13,586 nt of DNA from Methylococcaceae bacterium (GCA_003155565.1 PMDM01000277.1:1-13586); one strand, 5' to 3'. Positions 1 through 8,180 are shown, counted from the first letter of the stretch. Translations and numbers: made by a program. Notes: a model not told the origin generated them from the sequence alone.

Positions 1-49
1 ACTCTGACTGAATCGCATCTCTCGCAAGGGTTGGGGACTTCCCACATCA

Positions 50-3000
50 TCAATAGGTCGCCGTATACGAACCGGATGTGGCTGAGAAGAACGCGTATTC
101 GATGCCTTTGATTGTCTGTATCGTGTAGCTCACTGAAGTCCCATTCTGAATAATACCATTGAGAACAGCGTTCCCGAATTTCGTGGGGAGCATGGCACGC
201 AAGTTACGCGCTCGAGGATCGACTGCAATAGTGAAGCCCAGACTTTTTCCATCCCAAGTGATCGAGCTAAACGATGAGCTATTGCGACCGTCCAACCAGT
301 TAACCATCTGCTGGCCAGAAACTATTGGCACTCCACGAGCCTGAGCAGATGCAACCACCTGATCGGAGCCATCATATGACCAACCATAGTAATTATCCGA
401 GTGCATGTTGACGACAAAACCACCGTAAAAGCCCAGCGGCCCATTCGCTGCGTCAAGGAACGAATCAACAATAGTACGGATAGCGCTTACACCTTGCCCA
501 TTGTCGTCTGTTATCTGGGTACCGGCATTGTAGCTGTCGAGAAATGAGGTCATGATACCACTCGTATCGACTTGTGCGAAGCGCATCATCATTGCCGAGC
601 CCATTTGATAGCCTGGGTTAATGGTTGCCCAGCCTAATGGGCCGTAATAGATATCAGTATCCAAACGGACTTCCAGACTCGCTTCCACTTCGGGCTTGCC
701 TGCATATCCAAGCCAGGAACTGCCGCCGGTATAGCCGAACCAAGAGACGCAGTGGGTACGTTCGCTTGCCTGTACCGGGATACTCGCATAATAGAGCATG
801 AACCTGTCGAGTTGGTCAGCATACTGTACTGCCAAGTCCGATGGCCAAATGTCGCACCAATGTCCACTGCCCAAAGCCAAAGCCGCGTCTGCGTGCAGAC
901 CAACCTCAAAACCCTGATCTGTGTAACTAGCCACCTCGGCATCCGTAAGCGTGAATGAATTTACATCTTCAGGTGATAGGTAAGAGCTGCTTCGGACGCA
1001 CTCCCAATCGGCAACCGAACACCCGATAGGACTCTGCGCCTCATGTCGAGCGAAAAACTGACTAGTAGAACCACTCTGCAACTGCCTAGTATTATGGTCA
1101 TCGCCTGTTAAGACGACAACAGCCTTTTTACCTTTTGGTAAATACCAAAAACGAGGCAAGGGTTTTTTGCTTGAATTCATGTAGAGAATCAGGTTTGCGA
1201 GAAACCTTTGCTGTTCGTCCGCCTGAGGAATCGAAATTCGGTTAAAGTCGACCCACGGATTAGTCGAGTCGTAGAACAAGTCGAGAGCGACGCCGGTGCC
1301 ATAGAGTGGATTCACGTGGCCAATCTGCCACGCGGGATTGCCCTGATGCGTATAAATGATGGAACGAGCCAAGTCGAAAGTAAACGCAGCCGCCTGTCCG
1401 CCATTCGATCCGATACTATGCAGGGTAACGGCAGGATAGGGAGTCGCGGTAGTCGCATGCGAATAGAGCGTCGCTAGCTTAACTGCTCCGTTCACCAAGC
1501 TGTACTGGTCGGCTATGCCGTGAAACTGGAGCGTCTGGCCTGTGATCCCAGCCCCCGGATTGGCGGAAACATCAATCGACAGATAGCCTTCGGACAATGT
1601 AGAGGCCGTATCGGACAAGCCAAGCAATCCTGTTAACTGCTTGTCGGGACGCATGGCGATTAATTTGCCTCCGCCTTGTACCCAAGCAGTAAGGGTTGTC
1701 ACCTGCGTCGAACTGAGCGGCATCTCCCCAAGGATCACGATATCGTAACTAGCAAGGGATTGCGGCGTTACCTGCGAGATATCAGTCACATTAAATTCAT
1801 TGAAACCTTCGGTACGGAGGATTTCGATGTAATAGCGAGTGTAGAGATTCGATGATTTCGAGATAATCAAAATAGGCCCTCCGGGGGCTTGGTCAACCGG
1901 AGGTCGCTGCCCTAATGTGCTAAATGACCAGGATAAGTCGGAGTTTAGAGCGTTGCCTGCAATGTCCCTAACTCCGCTGATATTTCCTTTCACCGTTACA
2001 GTGTAGGCCTTCGAATTGTTAAGGTTCGATATTGGATCCAGTACGGCGCTATAGTCAGAAGAGCCGTAGGTAACTGTTGCTGGCACTAGGTTGCCTAATG
2101 TGTCGCGTAACTGGATCGTTGTGGAGCTAATCGTAGCGGGATTCATGGGCTCGCTGAAATAAATGGTTGCATTGGTTGCAAGCCGGAGGTTTGACGAACC
2201 ATTAATGGGTTTTACGGATTGCAACGACGGCGGAGTGGTATCAGAAACTGCCGCGTTACTTAAGATGATATCAACCCAGTAGTTACTAGAGCGGTAGCTT
2301 TGATTGGGAACTCCTCCTGTTTCGCTATACACTCCGTTGGCCCCGTCCACACCGGATTGGAGCGCGTGTAAGGGAGGAGTATTGGTTCCGGCGGTGGCAA
2401 AATAGTCAATCGTATCGCTGAATCGCCGATTGCCGTCCGCAACATAATAGGAAATGATGTAGGTCGTGTTGGCCTGGATTGCCACGGACGTGGAAAATGT
2501 CGCCACCTGCCATCCGGAAGGACTCTCGTTGGCAAAGGCCACTTCAGCCAGCTTAACGCCGCCTGTCGTCCACAATCGGCCGATGTGGGTGCCCGTCGCC
2601 CCGGCGGCCTTGAAGAAACGAACCCCCGTGACATTCCCACTGACATCGGAGCGGAACTTGACTCCCAGTTCAATAGGGCTGGGATTATCGTAGGCAAAAC
2701 CGGGCGTGACCGTACCGGGCCAGATCGAATAGCTTACCGGAGCTGTTGCTGCCGTAGTAAAGGTTGAGGTGTATTGGGCAATCGCATTCCCAGCCAAATC
2801 CATGGCACCCCCCGCAGGCAATTGGACAGTATAGGTGACTGATGGACTCAGGCTCGATGTCGGAGTCAGTGTGGCTGTCAGTGTGGCTGAATTATAATTG
2901 ACCGTGGCAGGGATTACCTGGTTTGAGGCATTCCGTAATGTGATAGCGCTAGTATTGATAGTGCTGGCATTCATCGCCTCGCTGAAGGTCACGTTGACAT

Positions 3001-3988
3001 TGGCGGAAATGGGGACACCCGTCGAACCGTTGGCTGGGACGACAGCGTTGACGGTGGGCGGTGTCGTGTCGGTAGACGGAACAACCGTGGTGAAGGTTGA
3101 GGTGTAATTGGCGACCAAGGCGTTTCCCGCCAAATCCTTAACCCCACCCAAAGGCAACAAGAGAGTGTAGGTGGCTGATGGACTCAGGCTCGATGTCGGA
3201 GTCAGTGTGGCTGTCAGTGTGGCTGAATTATAATTGACCGTGGCAGGGATTACCTGGTTTGAGGCATTCCGTAATGTGATAGCGCTAGTATTGATAGTGC
3301 TGGCATTCATCGCCTCGCTGAAGGTCACGTTGACATTGGCGGAAATGGGGACACCCGTCGAACCGTTGGCTGGGACGACAGCGTTGACGGTGGGCGGTGT
3401 CGTGTCGGCAGAGTTGTCAAAAATGGCATCGACCCAATAGTTGCTAGAGCGGTAGCTTTGGTTGGGAACTCCACCTGTATCGCTATACACTCCGTTGGGT
3501 CCGTCCACACCGGATTGGAGCGCGTGCAAGGGAGGAGTATTGGTTCCGGCGGTGGCAAAATAGTCAAACGTATCGCTGAAACGCCGATTGCCGTCCGCAA
3601 CATAATAGGAAATGATGTAGGTCGTGTTGGCCTGGATTGCCACGGACGTGGAAAATGTCGCCACCTGCCATCCGGAAGGACTCTCGTTGGCAAAGGCCAC
3701 TTCAGCCAGCTTAACGCCGCCTGTCGTCCACAATCGGCCGATGTGGGTGCCCGTCGCCCCGGCGGCCTTGAAGAAACGAACCCCCGTGACATTCCCACTG
3801 ACATCGGAGCGGAACTTGACTCCCAGTTCAATAGGGCTGGGATTATCGTAGGCAAAACCGGGCGTGACCGTACCGGGCCAGATCGATAATGACGCAGCTT
3901 TCGCCGACTGAGGTACTAGCACCAGGAATCCGGGAAGCAGCACAATAAAGCTTAAGATGCGTGTTAACGTCCTAATTATCAGTGTCAT
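50..3988 (-). CDS. Secreted DUF4082/Ig-like mosaic protein with GATase-like and polysaccharide-deacetylase-like domains
   Basis: A 1312-residue exported protein, probably acting on or binding surface glycan; the exact function is unknown. Residues 1-31 are a signal peptide (basic start, hydrophobic core, cleavage near AKA). DUF4082 modules lie at about 35-190 and 421-576. SbsA/Big_5-type Ig-like modules lie at about 195-302, 307-412 and 582-691, each with a TTPP start, an FSE(A/P)MN motif and a DLAGNA or DIAGNA motif. Residues 704-935 resemble a class I glutamine amidotransferase/ThuA fold (ILIIS, then DIVILGE), but I see no nucleophile Cys in the elbow, so this part is probably not catalytic. 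Residues 955-1230 resemble a NodB polysaccharide deacetylase: VVVLTGDDHN has the paired Asp (963-964), with further His at 1032 and 1196. A short beta-rich tail follows. The start ATG has only a weak AGG upstream. The gene is transcribed away from the glycan operon and is GC-richer. Domain calls are by motif; deacetylase activity is inferred. Confidence 0.85.
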   Translation of the reverse strand: MTLIIRTLTRILSFIVLLPGFLVLVPQSAKAASLSIWPGTVTPGFAYDNPSPIELGVKFRSDVSGNVTGVRFFKAAGATGTHIGRLWTTGGVKLAEVAFANESPSGWQVATFSTSVAIQANTTYIISYYVADGNRRFSDTFDYFATAGTNTPPLHALQSGVDGPNGVYSDTGGVPNQSYRSSNYWVDAIFDNSADTTPPTVNAVVPANGSTGVPISANVNVTFSEAMNASTINTSAITLRNASNQVIPATVNYNSATLTATLTPTSSLSPSATYTLLLPLGGVKDLAGNALVANYTSTFTTVVPSTDTTPPTVNAVVPANGSTGVPISANVNVTFSEAMNASTINTSAITLRNASNQVIPATVNYNSATLTATLTPTSSLSPSVTYTVQLPAGGAMDLAGNAIAQYTSTFTTAATAPVSYSIWPGTVTPGFAYDNPSPIELGVKFRSDVSGNVTGVRFFKAAGATGTHIGRLWTTGGVKLAEVAFANESPSGWQVATFSTSVAIQANTTYIISYYVADGNRRFSDTIDYFATAGTNTPPLHALQSGVDGANGVYSETGGVPNQSYRSSNYWVDIILSNAAVSDTTPPSLQSVKPINGSSNLRLATNATIYFSEPMNPATISSTTIQLRDTLGNLVPATVTYGSSDYSAVLDPISNLNNSKAYTVTVKGNISGVRDIAGNALNSDLSWSFSTLGQRPPVDQAPGGPILIISKSSNLYTRYYIEILRTEGFNEFNVTDISQVTPQSLASYDIVILGEMPLSSTQVTTLTAWVQGGGKLIAMRPDKQLTGLLGLSDTASTLSEGYLSIDVSANPGAGITGQTLQFHGIADQYSLVNGAVKLATLYSHATTATPYPAVTLHSIGSNGGQAAAFTFDLARSIIYTHQGNPAWQIGHVNPLYGTGVALDLFYDSTNPWVDFNRISIPQADEQQRFLANLILYMNSSKKPLPRFWYLPKGKKAVVVLTGDDHNTRQLQSGSTSQFFARHEAQSPIGCSVADWECVRSSSYLSPEDVNSFTLTDAEVASYTDQGFEVGLHADAALALGSGHWCDIWPSDLAVQYADQLDRFMLYYASIPVQASERTHCVSWFGYTGGSSWLGYAGKPEVEASLEVRLDTDIYYGPLGWATINPGYQMGSAMMMRFAQVDTSGIMTSFLDSYNAGTQITDDNGQGVSAIRTIVDSFLDAANGPLGFYGGFVVNMHSDNYYGWSYDGSDQVVASAQARGVPIVSGQQMVNWLDGRNSSSFSSITWDGKSLGFTIAVDPRARNLRAMLPTKFGNAVLNGIIQNGTSVSYTIQTIKGIEYAFFSATSGSYTATY
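2270..2728 (-). repeat. Intragenic long direct repeat A, copy 2 (second DUF4082 module)
   Basis: This encodes residues 421-573 of the mosaic protein and repeats 3428-3886 at an offset of 1158 bp. The two translated copies differ at only three of 153 residues (F/I, P/A, D/E). At DNA level 2424-2728 is identical by eye to 3582-3886 (305 bp). About 11 mismatches are confined to the remaining 154 bp, the part encoding the module's C-terminal end. Confidence 0.93.
2839..3072 (-). repeat. Intragenic direct repeat B, copy 2 (second Ig-like module)
   Basis: A 234 bp stretch that by eye is identical to 3175-3408, at an offset of 336 bp (112 codons). It encodes most of the second Big_5-type Ig-like module. 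The C-terminal strands outside this block differ between copies (VQLPAGGAMDLAGNAIAQ against LLLPLGGVKDLAGNALVAN). Confidence 0.93.
3175..3408 (-). repeat. Intragenic direct repeat B, copy 1 (first Ig-like module)
   Basis: The partner of 2839-3072, encoding most of the first Ig-like module. With repeat A it gives the order A-B-B-A followed by a divergent third Ig-like module (about residues 582-691). Confidence 0.93.
3428..3886 (-). repeat. Intragenic long direct repeat A, copy 1 (first DUF4082 module)
   Basis: This encodes residues 35-187, directly after the signal peptide, and is the partner of 2270-2728. Identity even at synonymous sites over 305 bp means recent duplication or gene conversion, not long-term conservation of two domains. 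Confidence 0.93.
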
Positions 3989-4140
3989 TTTTTTGCCTAA
4001 ATTTTAAGTTTGAAAACGGATAAATGATTATTTATGGCTAAGTACACCACAGCTATAAATATATCACTTTGATTCGAACAAACTTTATCACATACTTGCT
4101 TGGCAAAAATATACGTATAAATACCTATATTCATCTGGAT

Positions 4141-4311
4141 ATAACGGAGTTTGCGGATGCCAAACAGAATTTGGTGCTGGTTGGCAGTACTGGAAGATGT
4201 AAAATATACCCTGAGACGGCTGGCATCTTGGGCATCAGCCTCATGGTAAGTAAGTACGCTTCCACTCAACTGTTGTGCTTTTTTGACCTCCTACCAGAAA
4301 TTTTTCCATAA
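4141..4311 (+). pseudogene. Probable decayed IstB (IS21 helper ATPase) fragment
   Basis: Frame 1 reads TEFADAKQNLVLVGSTG from 4144 and continues to LGISLM at 4228-4245. This resembles the start of the IstB ATPase domain: an acidic/aromatic stretch, then a hydrophobic strand and a P-loop of the form G-x-TGTGKTHLA-TALG. Where the P-loop should continue the sequence reads RCKIYPETA, so the GKT core is degraded. Two extra residues (GI) precede LGIS. The frame runs to a stop at 4309-4311 without further clear similarity. I see no intact IstA, no full-length IstB and no terminal repeats. The match is by remembered family pattern only. Its position next to a second transposon relic supports the call. 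Confidence 0.45.
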
Positions 4312-4327
4312 CCACCAACGAGTAGTT

Positions 4328-4543
4328 ATGAGTAAGAAAGGCGATTGTTAAAACAATGCGGCCATAGAAAGCTGGAAATACAGTTTAAAAGTGGAAGCGA
4401 TTCATAATGAACAAGTTCAAACCAAGAGAGAAGCCGAATATCAGGTGTTCGAATAGTTTGAAGTGTATTACAATCGCATAAAGCTTCACGCTAAATCGGG
4501 CGATATTAGCCCAGAAGCTTTTGATACTAAAATAGTCGCTTAG
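4328..4543 (+). pseudogene. Decayed IS3-family transposase C-terminus
   Basis: One frame from 4328 reads MSKKGDC, a stop (TAA at 4349), then NNAAIESWKYSLKVEAIH, then an NEQVQTKREAEYQVFE stretch, a second stop (TAG at 4454), and FEVYYNRIKLHAKSGDISPEAF, ending at a TAG at 4541-4543. This follows the C-terminal part of the IS3-family OrfB integrase: SMSRKGDCYDNA, ESW...LKxE, the TR..A...FEYIEVYYNR segment and the RLHSxxGYxSPEAFE ending. Both internal stops sit where the family usually has Tyr (YDNA and FEYIE) and need one base change each, so this is decay rather than frameshift. The N-terminal part with the first two catalytic acidic residues is absent, so it cannot be active. Confidence 0.85.
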
Positions 4544-4594
4544 CAAACTACCCTAGATTCCAGGGAAAGATCGTAAATACATAAATAGAACACA

Positions 4595-5773
4595 ATGTTA
4601 AGAGAAATAGGCTTTATCAACGGCTTTCGGGCAATAGCGGCATTTTGGGTGCTAACGGCTCATTGCATGATATGGGGAGGGGCGAATGAGAGTATTATTC
4701 CAGAACCCAAACTGGCCGTTGATCTGTTCATGATTATCTCCGGATATTTAATGGCGCTAAATGCCAATGTACGGGAAAATAAGGAGCCTTTGAAAAAACC
4801 GTCGTCCTGGTTTATATTCTGGTTGCGACGTTATTTCCGGCTGGCCCCTACTTATTACTTCTCATTACTTTTAGTCATTCTGAGTTCTGAGTATTTTTTA
4901 TCAGGCTTTCAGACACTGCGCGACATCAACCCGCAACGCTGGGAAACAGACACGCTTTATGACCCAAAGCTGATCCATTACACGATAGAGAATATTTTCT
5001 ATCACATCACCTTTGTATTTGGCTTGTTGCCAAAATACAGCTTTTCGACCTTTCTGCCTGATTGGAGCCTAAGCCTTGAGATGCAATTTTACTTTGCATT
5101 TCCATTTATCTATTTGCTCATGCGAACTTGGGGTTTTTTTCGGATGGGATTATTGCTTGCTTTCGCCGCTTGGCTATTGAACAAAATAATCATCAAGATC
5201 GCTTGGCTTAACGGGATTACCTGGTTGTTTCATGAACCGTCCATTTTGCCAATGAAGTTGCAATATTTTTTGGTAGGTATATTGGTTTATGAGATCGGTT
5301 GGAATTTAACCCTGTCAATGTACAACAAGCGACTTTATATGGCGTTAGCATTGGGGCTGACATTGATGGAAGCGAAACACTATCAACTATCGGTATTGTG
5401 TCTTCCATTATCAGTGATTTTAATGCTTACCGTACAGCAACAAACTATCCAATGGAAGCCAATCGTTTGGATGCGGTCTTTATTAGGCTCCAGATTGATG
5501 CATTTTGCATCGGAAGCCGCGTATTCAGTATATCTATTTCATGGTTTCTTTATTTCGTTATGTGGGCTGGTTATTGCCATCAATCCCGGCTTATTGTCAG
5601 TGGAACCTGCACTCAGAGTCGGTTTAATGTGGCTGTTTGTTACCTTATGCAGCTATTCGATGGCGTTTCTGATTTTTAATTACGTGGAAAACCCAGGTAT
5701 TCGGATGGGTAAATATTTGATAGAAGAGTTGCAAAATAAATTGCGCAACAAAACACCATTAACTAATGAATGA
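4595..5773 (+). CDS. Acyltransferase family 3 membrane protein (OafA/YrhL-like)
   Basis: A 392-residue polytopic inner-membrane acyltransferase, likely moving an acyl group (typically acetyl) onto a sugar of the surface polysaccharide or its lipid-linked precursor. Family signatures are in order: NGFRAIAAFWVLTAH at 9-23, with the conserved His at the end of the first membrane segment; VDLFMIISGYL at 42-52; a basic loop FWLRRYFRLAPTYY at 75-88; and WSLSLEMQFYF at 157-167, the usual WSL..E..FY motif. About ten hydrophobic segments follow, and the length is normal for a stand-alone member without a SGNH domain. The start has no strong ribosome site. The stop overlaps the next start (ATGA at 5770-5773), so it is translationally coupled to the flippase. 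The acyl group and target sugar cannot be read from the sequence. Confidence 0.92.
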   Translation: MLREIGFINGFRAIAAFWVLTAHCMIWGGANESIIPEPKLAVDLFMIISGYLMALNANVRENKEPLKKPSSWFIFWLRRYFRLAPTYYFSLLLVILSSEYFLSGFQTLRDINPQRWETDTLYDPKLIHYTIENIFYHITFVFGLLPKYSFSTFLPDWSLSLEMQFYFAFPFIYLLMRTWGFFRMGLLLAFAAWLLNKIIIKIAWLNGITWLFHEPSILPMKLQYFLVGILVYEIGWNLTLSMYNKRLYMALALGLTLMEAKHYQLSVLCLPLSVILMLTVQQQTIQWKPIVWMRSLLGSRLMHFASEAAYSVYLFHGFFISLCGLVIAINPGLLSVEPALRVGLMWLFVTLCSYSMAFLIFNYVENPGIRMGKYLIEELQNKLRNKTPLTNE

Positions 5774-7239
5774 TAACCGTGTCTGATACAGGTGCTGACA
5801 ACTCACTTAAACAAAGATCCATCAAGGCGCTGATATGGACAGGTAGCGAGCTACTGATGCGCCAAGGCTTACAATTTGGCGTTGCCATATTTTTGGCGCG
5901 GTTGCTAAGTCCTGAAGAATTTGGCACTGTTGCCCTTCTGTCCCTATTTGTTGGAATTGGCACCGTGTTTATTGAAAGCGGCTTTTCTTCTGCATTGTTG
6001 CAGAAACATGATATTACCCATGCCGATGAGTCTACGGTATTTTGGTTTAATTTGGGCATGGGGGCGGTGGTAATGGTGCTACTCTGGCTTGTTGCTCCTT
6101 TTGTTGCAAACTTTTATCAACGTCCCGTATTAACGCCCTTAATGGGGGTAATGGCCCTGTCTGTATTTATTTCGGCGGTCGGAGGTATTCAACACACCTT
6201 ATTGACGAAAAACCTGAATTTTAAGGCACCTATGCAGGCCAGCGTAGCAGCATCATTACTGTCCAGTATTGTTGTTTGTGTGCTGGCATATTACGGTTAC
6301 GGTATCTGGGCGCTGGCTTGGCAAACACTGACCAACTGCGTGGTTACGAGCAGTCTATTGTGGTTATTGAGCCGCTGGCGGCCTAGTTTGACATTTAGTC
6401 TTCCATCACTAAAAAAATTGTTTGGCTTTGGCAGCTATTTAATGTTGTCCAGTCTGATGGATGTCGCTTACAACCGTTTTTATAGCCTGTTAATTGGTAA
6501 GATTTATAGTGTTCATGATTTGGGTATTTATACACGAGCTGAGAATACCAAACAAATCCCAGTCGATTTGTTGTCGATGCTCATGTACCGAGTCACTTTC
6601 CCGTTATTTTCAGCAGCCGCAAATGATTGTGACCGTTTAAAGCGTGGCATGGTCATCGCCTTGCGCGGTATTATGTTCCTGAATGTGCCGATTATGCTTG
6701 GGTTGATGGTAACTGCCGATAAACTGGTACCGGTACTTTTTGGCGGACAATGGACTCCCGCAATTCCCCTTCTTCAAGTACTGTGTTTAGCTGGCGTATT
6801 ATGGCCTTTACATGTCATTAACTTGAGTGTGCTAAAAGCTTTGGGGCATTCCCATTTATTTTTCCGACTGGAAATTCTCAAAAAAATTCTAGGTACATTG
6901 CTAATTATAGGCGGACTATATTACGGCATCATAGGCTTAGCTTGGAGCCAGGTTGTTTTTGGTGTGTTAGCCTTTTGGATCAATGCTTTTTATACGCGTA
7001 AATTTTTAAAGTATGGAGCATGGGGACAGATGTTCGATTTTTTACCGGTGACAATTATTTCAATCATTATGGCAGTTGCGGTTTTTTATGCAGGTCAAGT
7101 GATAAATTTACCAACAATTGGCTTATTATCAGCACAGATTGGGCTAGGTATATTTATTTATTGGGGATTATGCAGTGTCTTTAAAGTTGCCGCTTATCAA
7201 GATATTATGAATATTCTCATAAAGAGAAAGGTTGTTTAA
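5770..7239 (+). CDS. Wzx/WzxC-type lipopolysaccharide or exopolysaccharide flippase
   Basis: A 489-residue membrane protein of the polysaccharide transporter (PST) branch of the MOP superfamily, close in style to WzxC/TuaB. It likely moves undecaprenyl-linked oligosaccharide from the cytoplasmic to the periplasmic face of the inner membrane. The N-terminus has the typical pattern: SLKQRSIKALIWTGSE, then GVAIFLARLLSPEEFGTVAL at about 36-57, then ESGFSSALLQK. A mid-protein stretch (NRFYSLLIGKIYSVHDLGIYTRAEN) and PLFSAAAND are also typical. Twelve to fourteen hydrophobic segments are expected and the length is normal. It starts inside the stop of the acyltransferase gene and its stop overlaps the next start (TAATG), so the three genes form one transcriptional unit. 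The presence of Wzx suggests a Wzx/Wzy-type pathway; no Wzy is in the window. Confidence 0.93.
   Translation: MITVSDTGADNSLKQRSIKALIWTGSELLMRQGLQFGVAIFLARLLSPEEFGTVALLSLFVGIGTVFIESGFSSALLQKHDITHADESTVFWFNLGMGAVVMVLLWLVAPFVANFYQRPVLTPLMGVMALSVFISAVGGIQHTLLTKNLNFKAPMQASVAASLLSSIVVCVLAYYGYGIWALAWQTLTNCVVTSSLLWLLSRWRPSLTFSLPSLKKLFGFGSYLMLSSLMDVAYNRFYSLLIGKIYSVHDLGIYTRAENTKQIPVDLLSMLMYRVTFPLFSAAANDCDRLKRGMVIALRGIMFLNVPIMLGLMVTADKLVPVLFGGQWTPAIPLLQVLCLAGVLWPLHVINLSVLKALGHSHLFFRLEILKKILGTLLIIGGLYYGIIGLAWSQVVFGVLAFWINAFYTRKFLKYGAWGQMFDFLPVTIISIIMAVAVFYAGQVINLPTIGLLSAQIGLGIFIYWGLCSVFKVAAYQDIMNILIKRKVV
7225..7231 (+). promoter_or_regulatory. Ribosome binding site within the flippase 3' end
   Basis: AGAAAGG lies 7 bases before the ATG at 7239, inside the flippase coding sequence. 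It supports the start that overlaps the preceding stop by one base. Confidence 0.6.
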
Positions 7240-8180
7240 TGAAAACAGATTTTATATCAGAATGCACAGAAATAAGTCAGATGGATTTATTGCCCACTAA
7301 TCCGGTTGTCAGTGTATTAATGATAACTTATAACCATGAGCGGTTTTTGGCGGAAGCTATTGAAGGAATTGTTAAGCAAGTCGCCGATTTTCCGTTTGAA
7401 ATTATTATTGGTGAGGATTGCTCAACCGACAAAACAAGACAAATTGCATTAAGTTATCAGAAGAAACACCCAAACTTGATACGGGTTCTATATTCTGAAA
7501 GAAATATTGGACCCAATAAAAATGTCGCACGGGTAATGTCGCATTGCCGTGGACAATATATCGCAATTTGTGAAGGCGATGATTTTTGGATTGATGTTAA
7601 AAAACTACAAATACAAGTAGGCTTCTTAGAAGCCAGCCCTGACTATGTTGTTACTCATCATGGAAATATCCAAATCGATAGCGAAGGCATGATTGTTGAT
7701 GATAATATAATTCATCCAGAAATAAATGAATATTCAAATGATACATTAGTAATGGGTGGTTTTATGCAGCCTTTGAATATGTGCTTTAGAAATGTCATTA
7801 AAGAGTTTCCAGACGAATATTATAAAGTATTAAGTGCTGATTCTTTTTTAATAACACTTCTAGGCGCTTTTGGTAAAGCAAAGTATCTAGATAATATTAT
7901 CCCTTCTGCCTATAGGATTCAACAGGGTGGATTGTGGCAAGGCCTAAGCCAAGATGAAAAAAACATTGCATCCACTGTTACTAATTTTTGGATTTCTGTT
8001 TATTATAAAAATATTGACAAAGAAAAATATTCATCTTTATATGGTGAACGTTCTATAGAAAAGCTAATTACTTCAATTAATCTTAAAGATAAGATTTTGA
8101 TAAAACTTGTAGTAAAACATCAGCTTCCTTTATTTTATAAATTAATGAGAATAATAAAAAAATTTTATCCTAATAAGTAA
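7239..8180 (+). CDS. Family 2 glycosyltransferase
   Basis: A 313-residue GT-A-fold transferase using an activated nucleotide sugar, probably extending the lipid-linked repeat unit at the cytoplasmic membrane face. PVVSVLMITYNHERFL at 22-37 is the nucleotide-binding start. EIIIGEDCSTDKT at 54-66 carries the uracil/nucleotide-contacting Asp in its GED form. EGDDFW at 112-117 is the DXD-type metal motif, followed by K-LQ-QV-FLE, as in many capsule and LPS transferases. No membrane segment is evident and the C-terminus is Lys-rich. It is coupled to the flippase by TAATG with a good ribosome site. Base use becomes clearly AT-rich in the last third (from about 7700), unlike the flippase. Donor and acceptor cannot be assigned. 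Confidence 0.92.
   Translation: MKTDFISECTEISQMDLLPTNPVVSVLMITYNHERFLAEAIEGIVKQVADFPFEIIIGEDCSTDKTRQIALSYQKKHPNLIRVLYSERNIGPNKNVARVMSHCRGQYIAICEGDDFWIDVKKLQIQVGFLEASPDYVVTHHGNIQIDSEGMIVDDNIIHPEINEYSNDTLVMGGFMQPLNMCFRNVIKEFPDEYYKVLSADSFLITLLGAFGKAKYLDNIIPSAYRIQQGGLWQGLSQDEKNIASTVTNFWISVYYKNIDKEKYSSLYGERSIEKLITSINLKDKILIKLVVKHQLPLFYKLMRIIKKFYPNK

Larger units (their letters stand above)
3989..4594. other. Divergent intergenic region between the mosaic-protein gene and the glycan operon
   Basis: About 600 bp without an intact gene. It must contain the promoter of the minus-strand mosaic gene and probably that of the plus-strand operon. The part next to the mosaic gene (3989-4140) is AT-rich with no clear coding content. 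The rest is mostly decayed transposon sequence (4141-4311 and 4328-4543). I could not pick convincing -35/-10 pairs for either direction. Confidence 0.7.

Noticed and set aside
2260..2697. Long open frames overlapping the mosaic gene on both strands, occurring twice with the same sequence
   Set aside because: They are shadows of the duplicated DUF4082-coding block. Their duplication follows from the DNA repeat, and they lack family motifs and ribosome sites.
2839..3408. Regular repeats considered as a CRISPR array
   Set aside because: The repeats are hundreds of bases long, in frame and coding for Ig-like modules; there are no short repeat-spacer units.
3997..4269. A 90-codon open frame on the minus strand upstream of the mosaic gene
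   Set aside because: It lies opposite the probable IstB relic, has no recognisable motif or ribosome site, and its C-terminal third is low-complexity AT-rich sequence.
5299..5679. A 126-codon plus-strand open frame inside the acyltransferase gene
   Set aside because: It is a different frame within a well-supported membrane acyltransferase and has no independent support.
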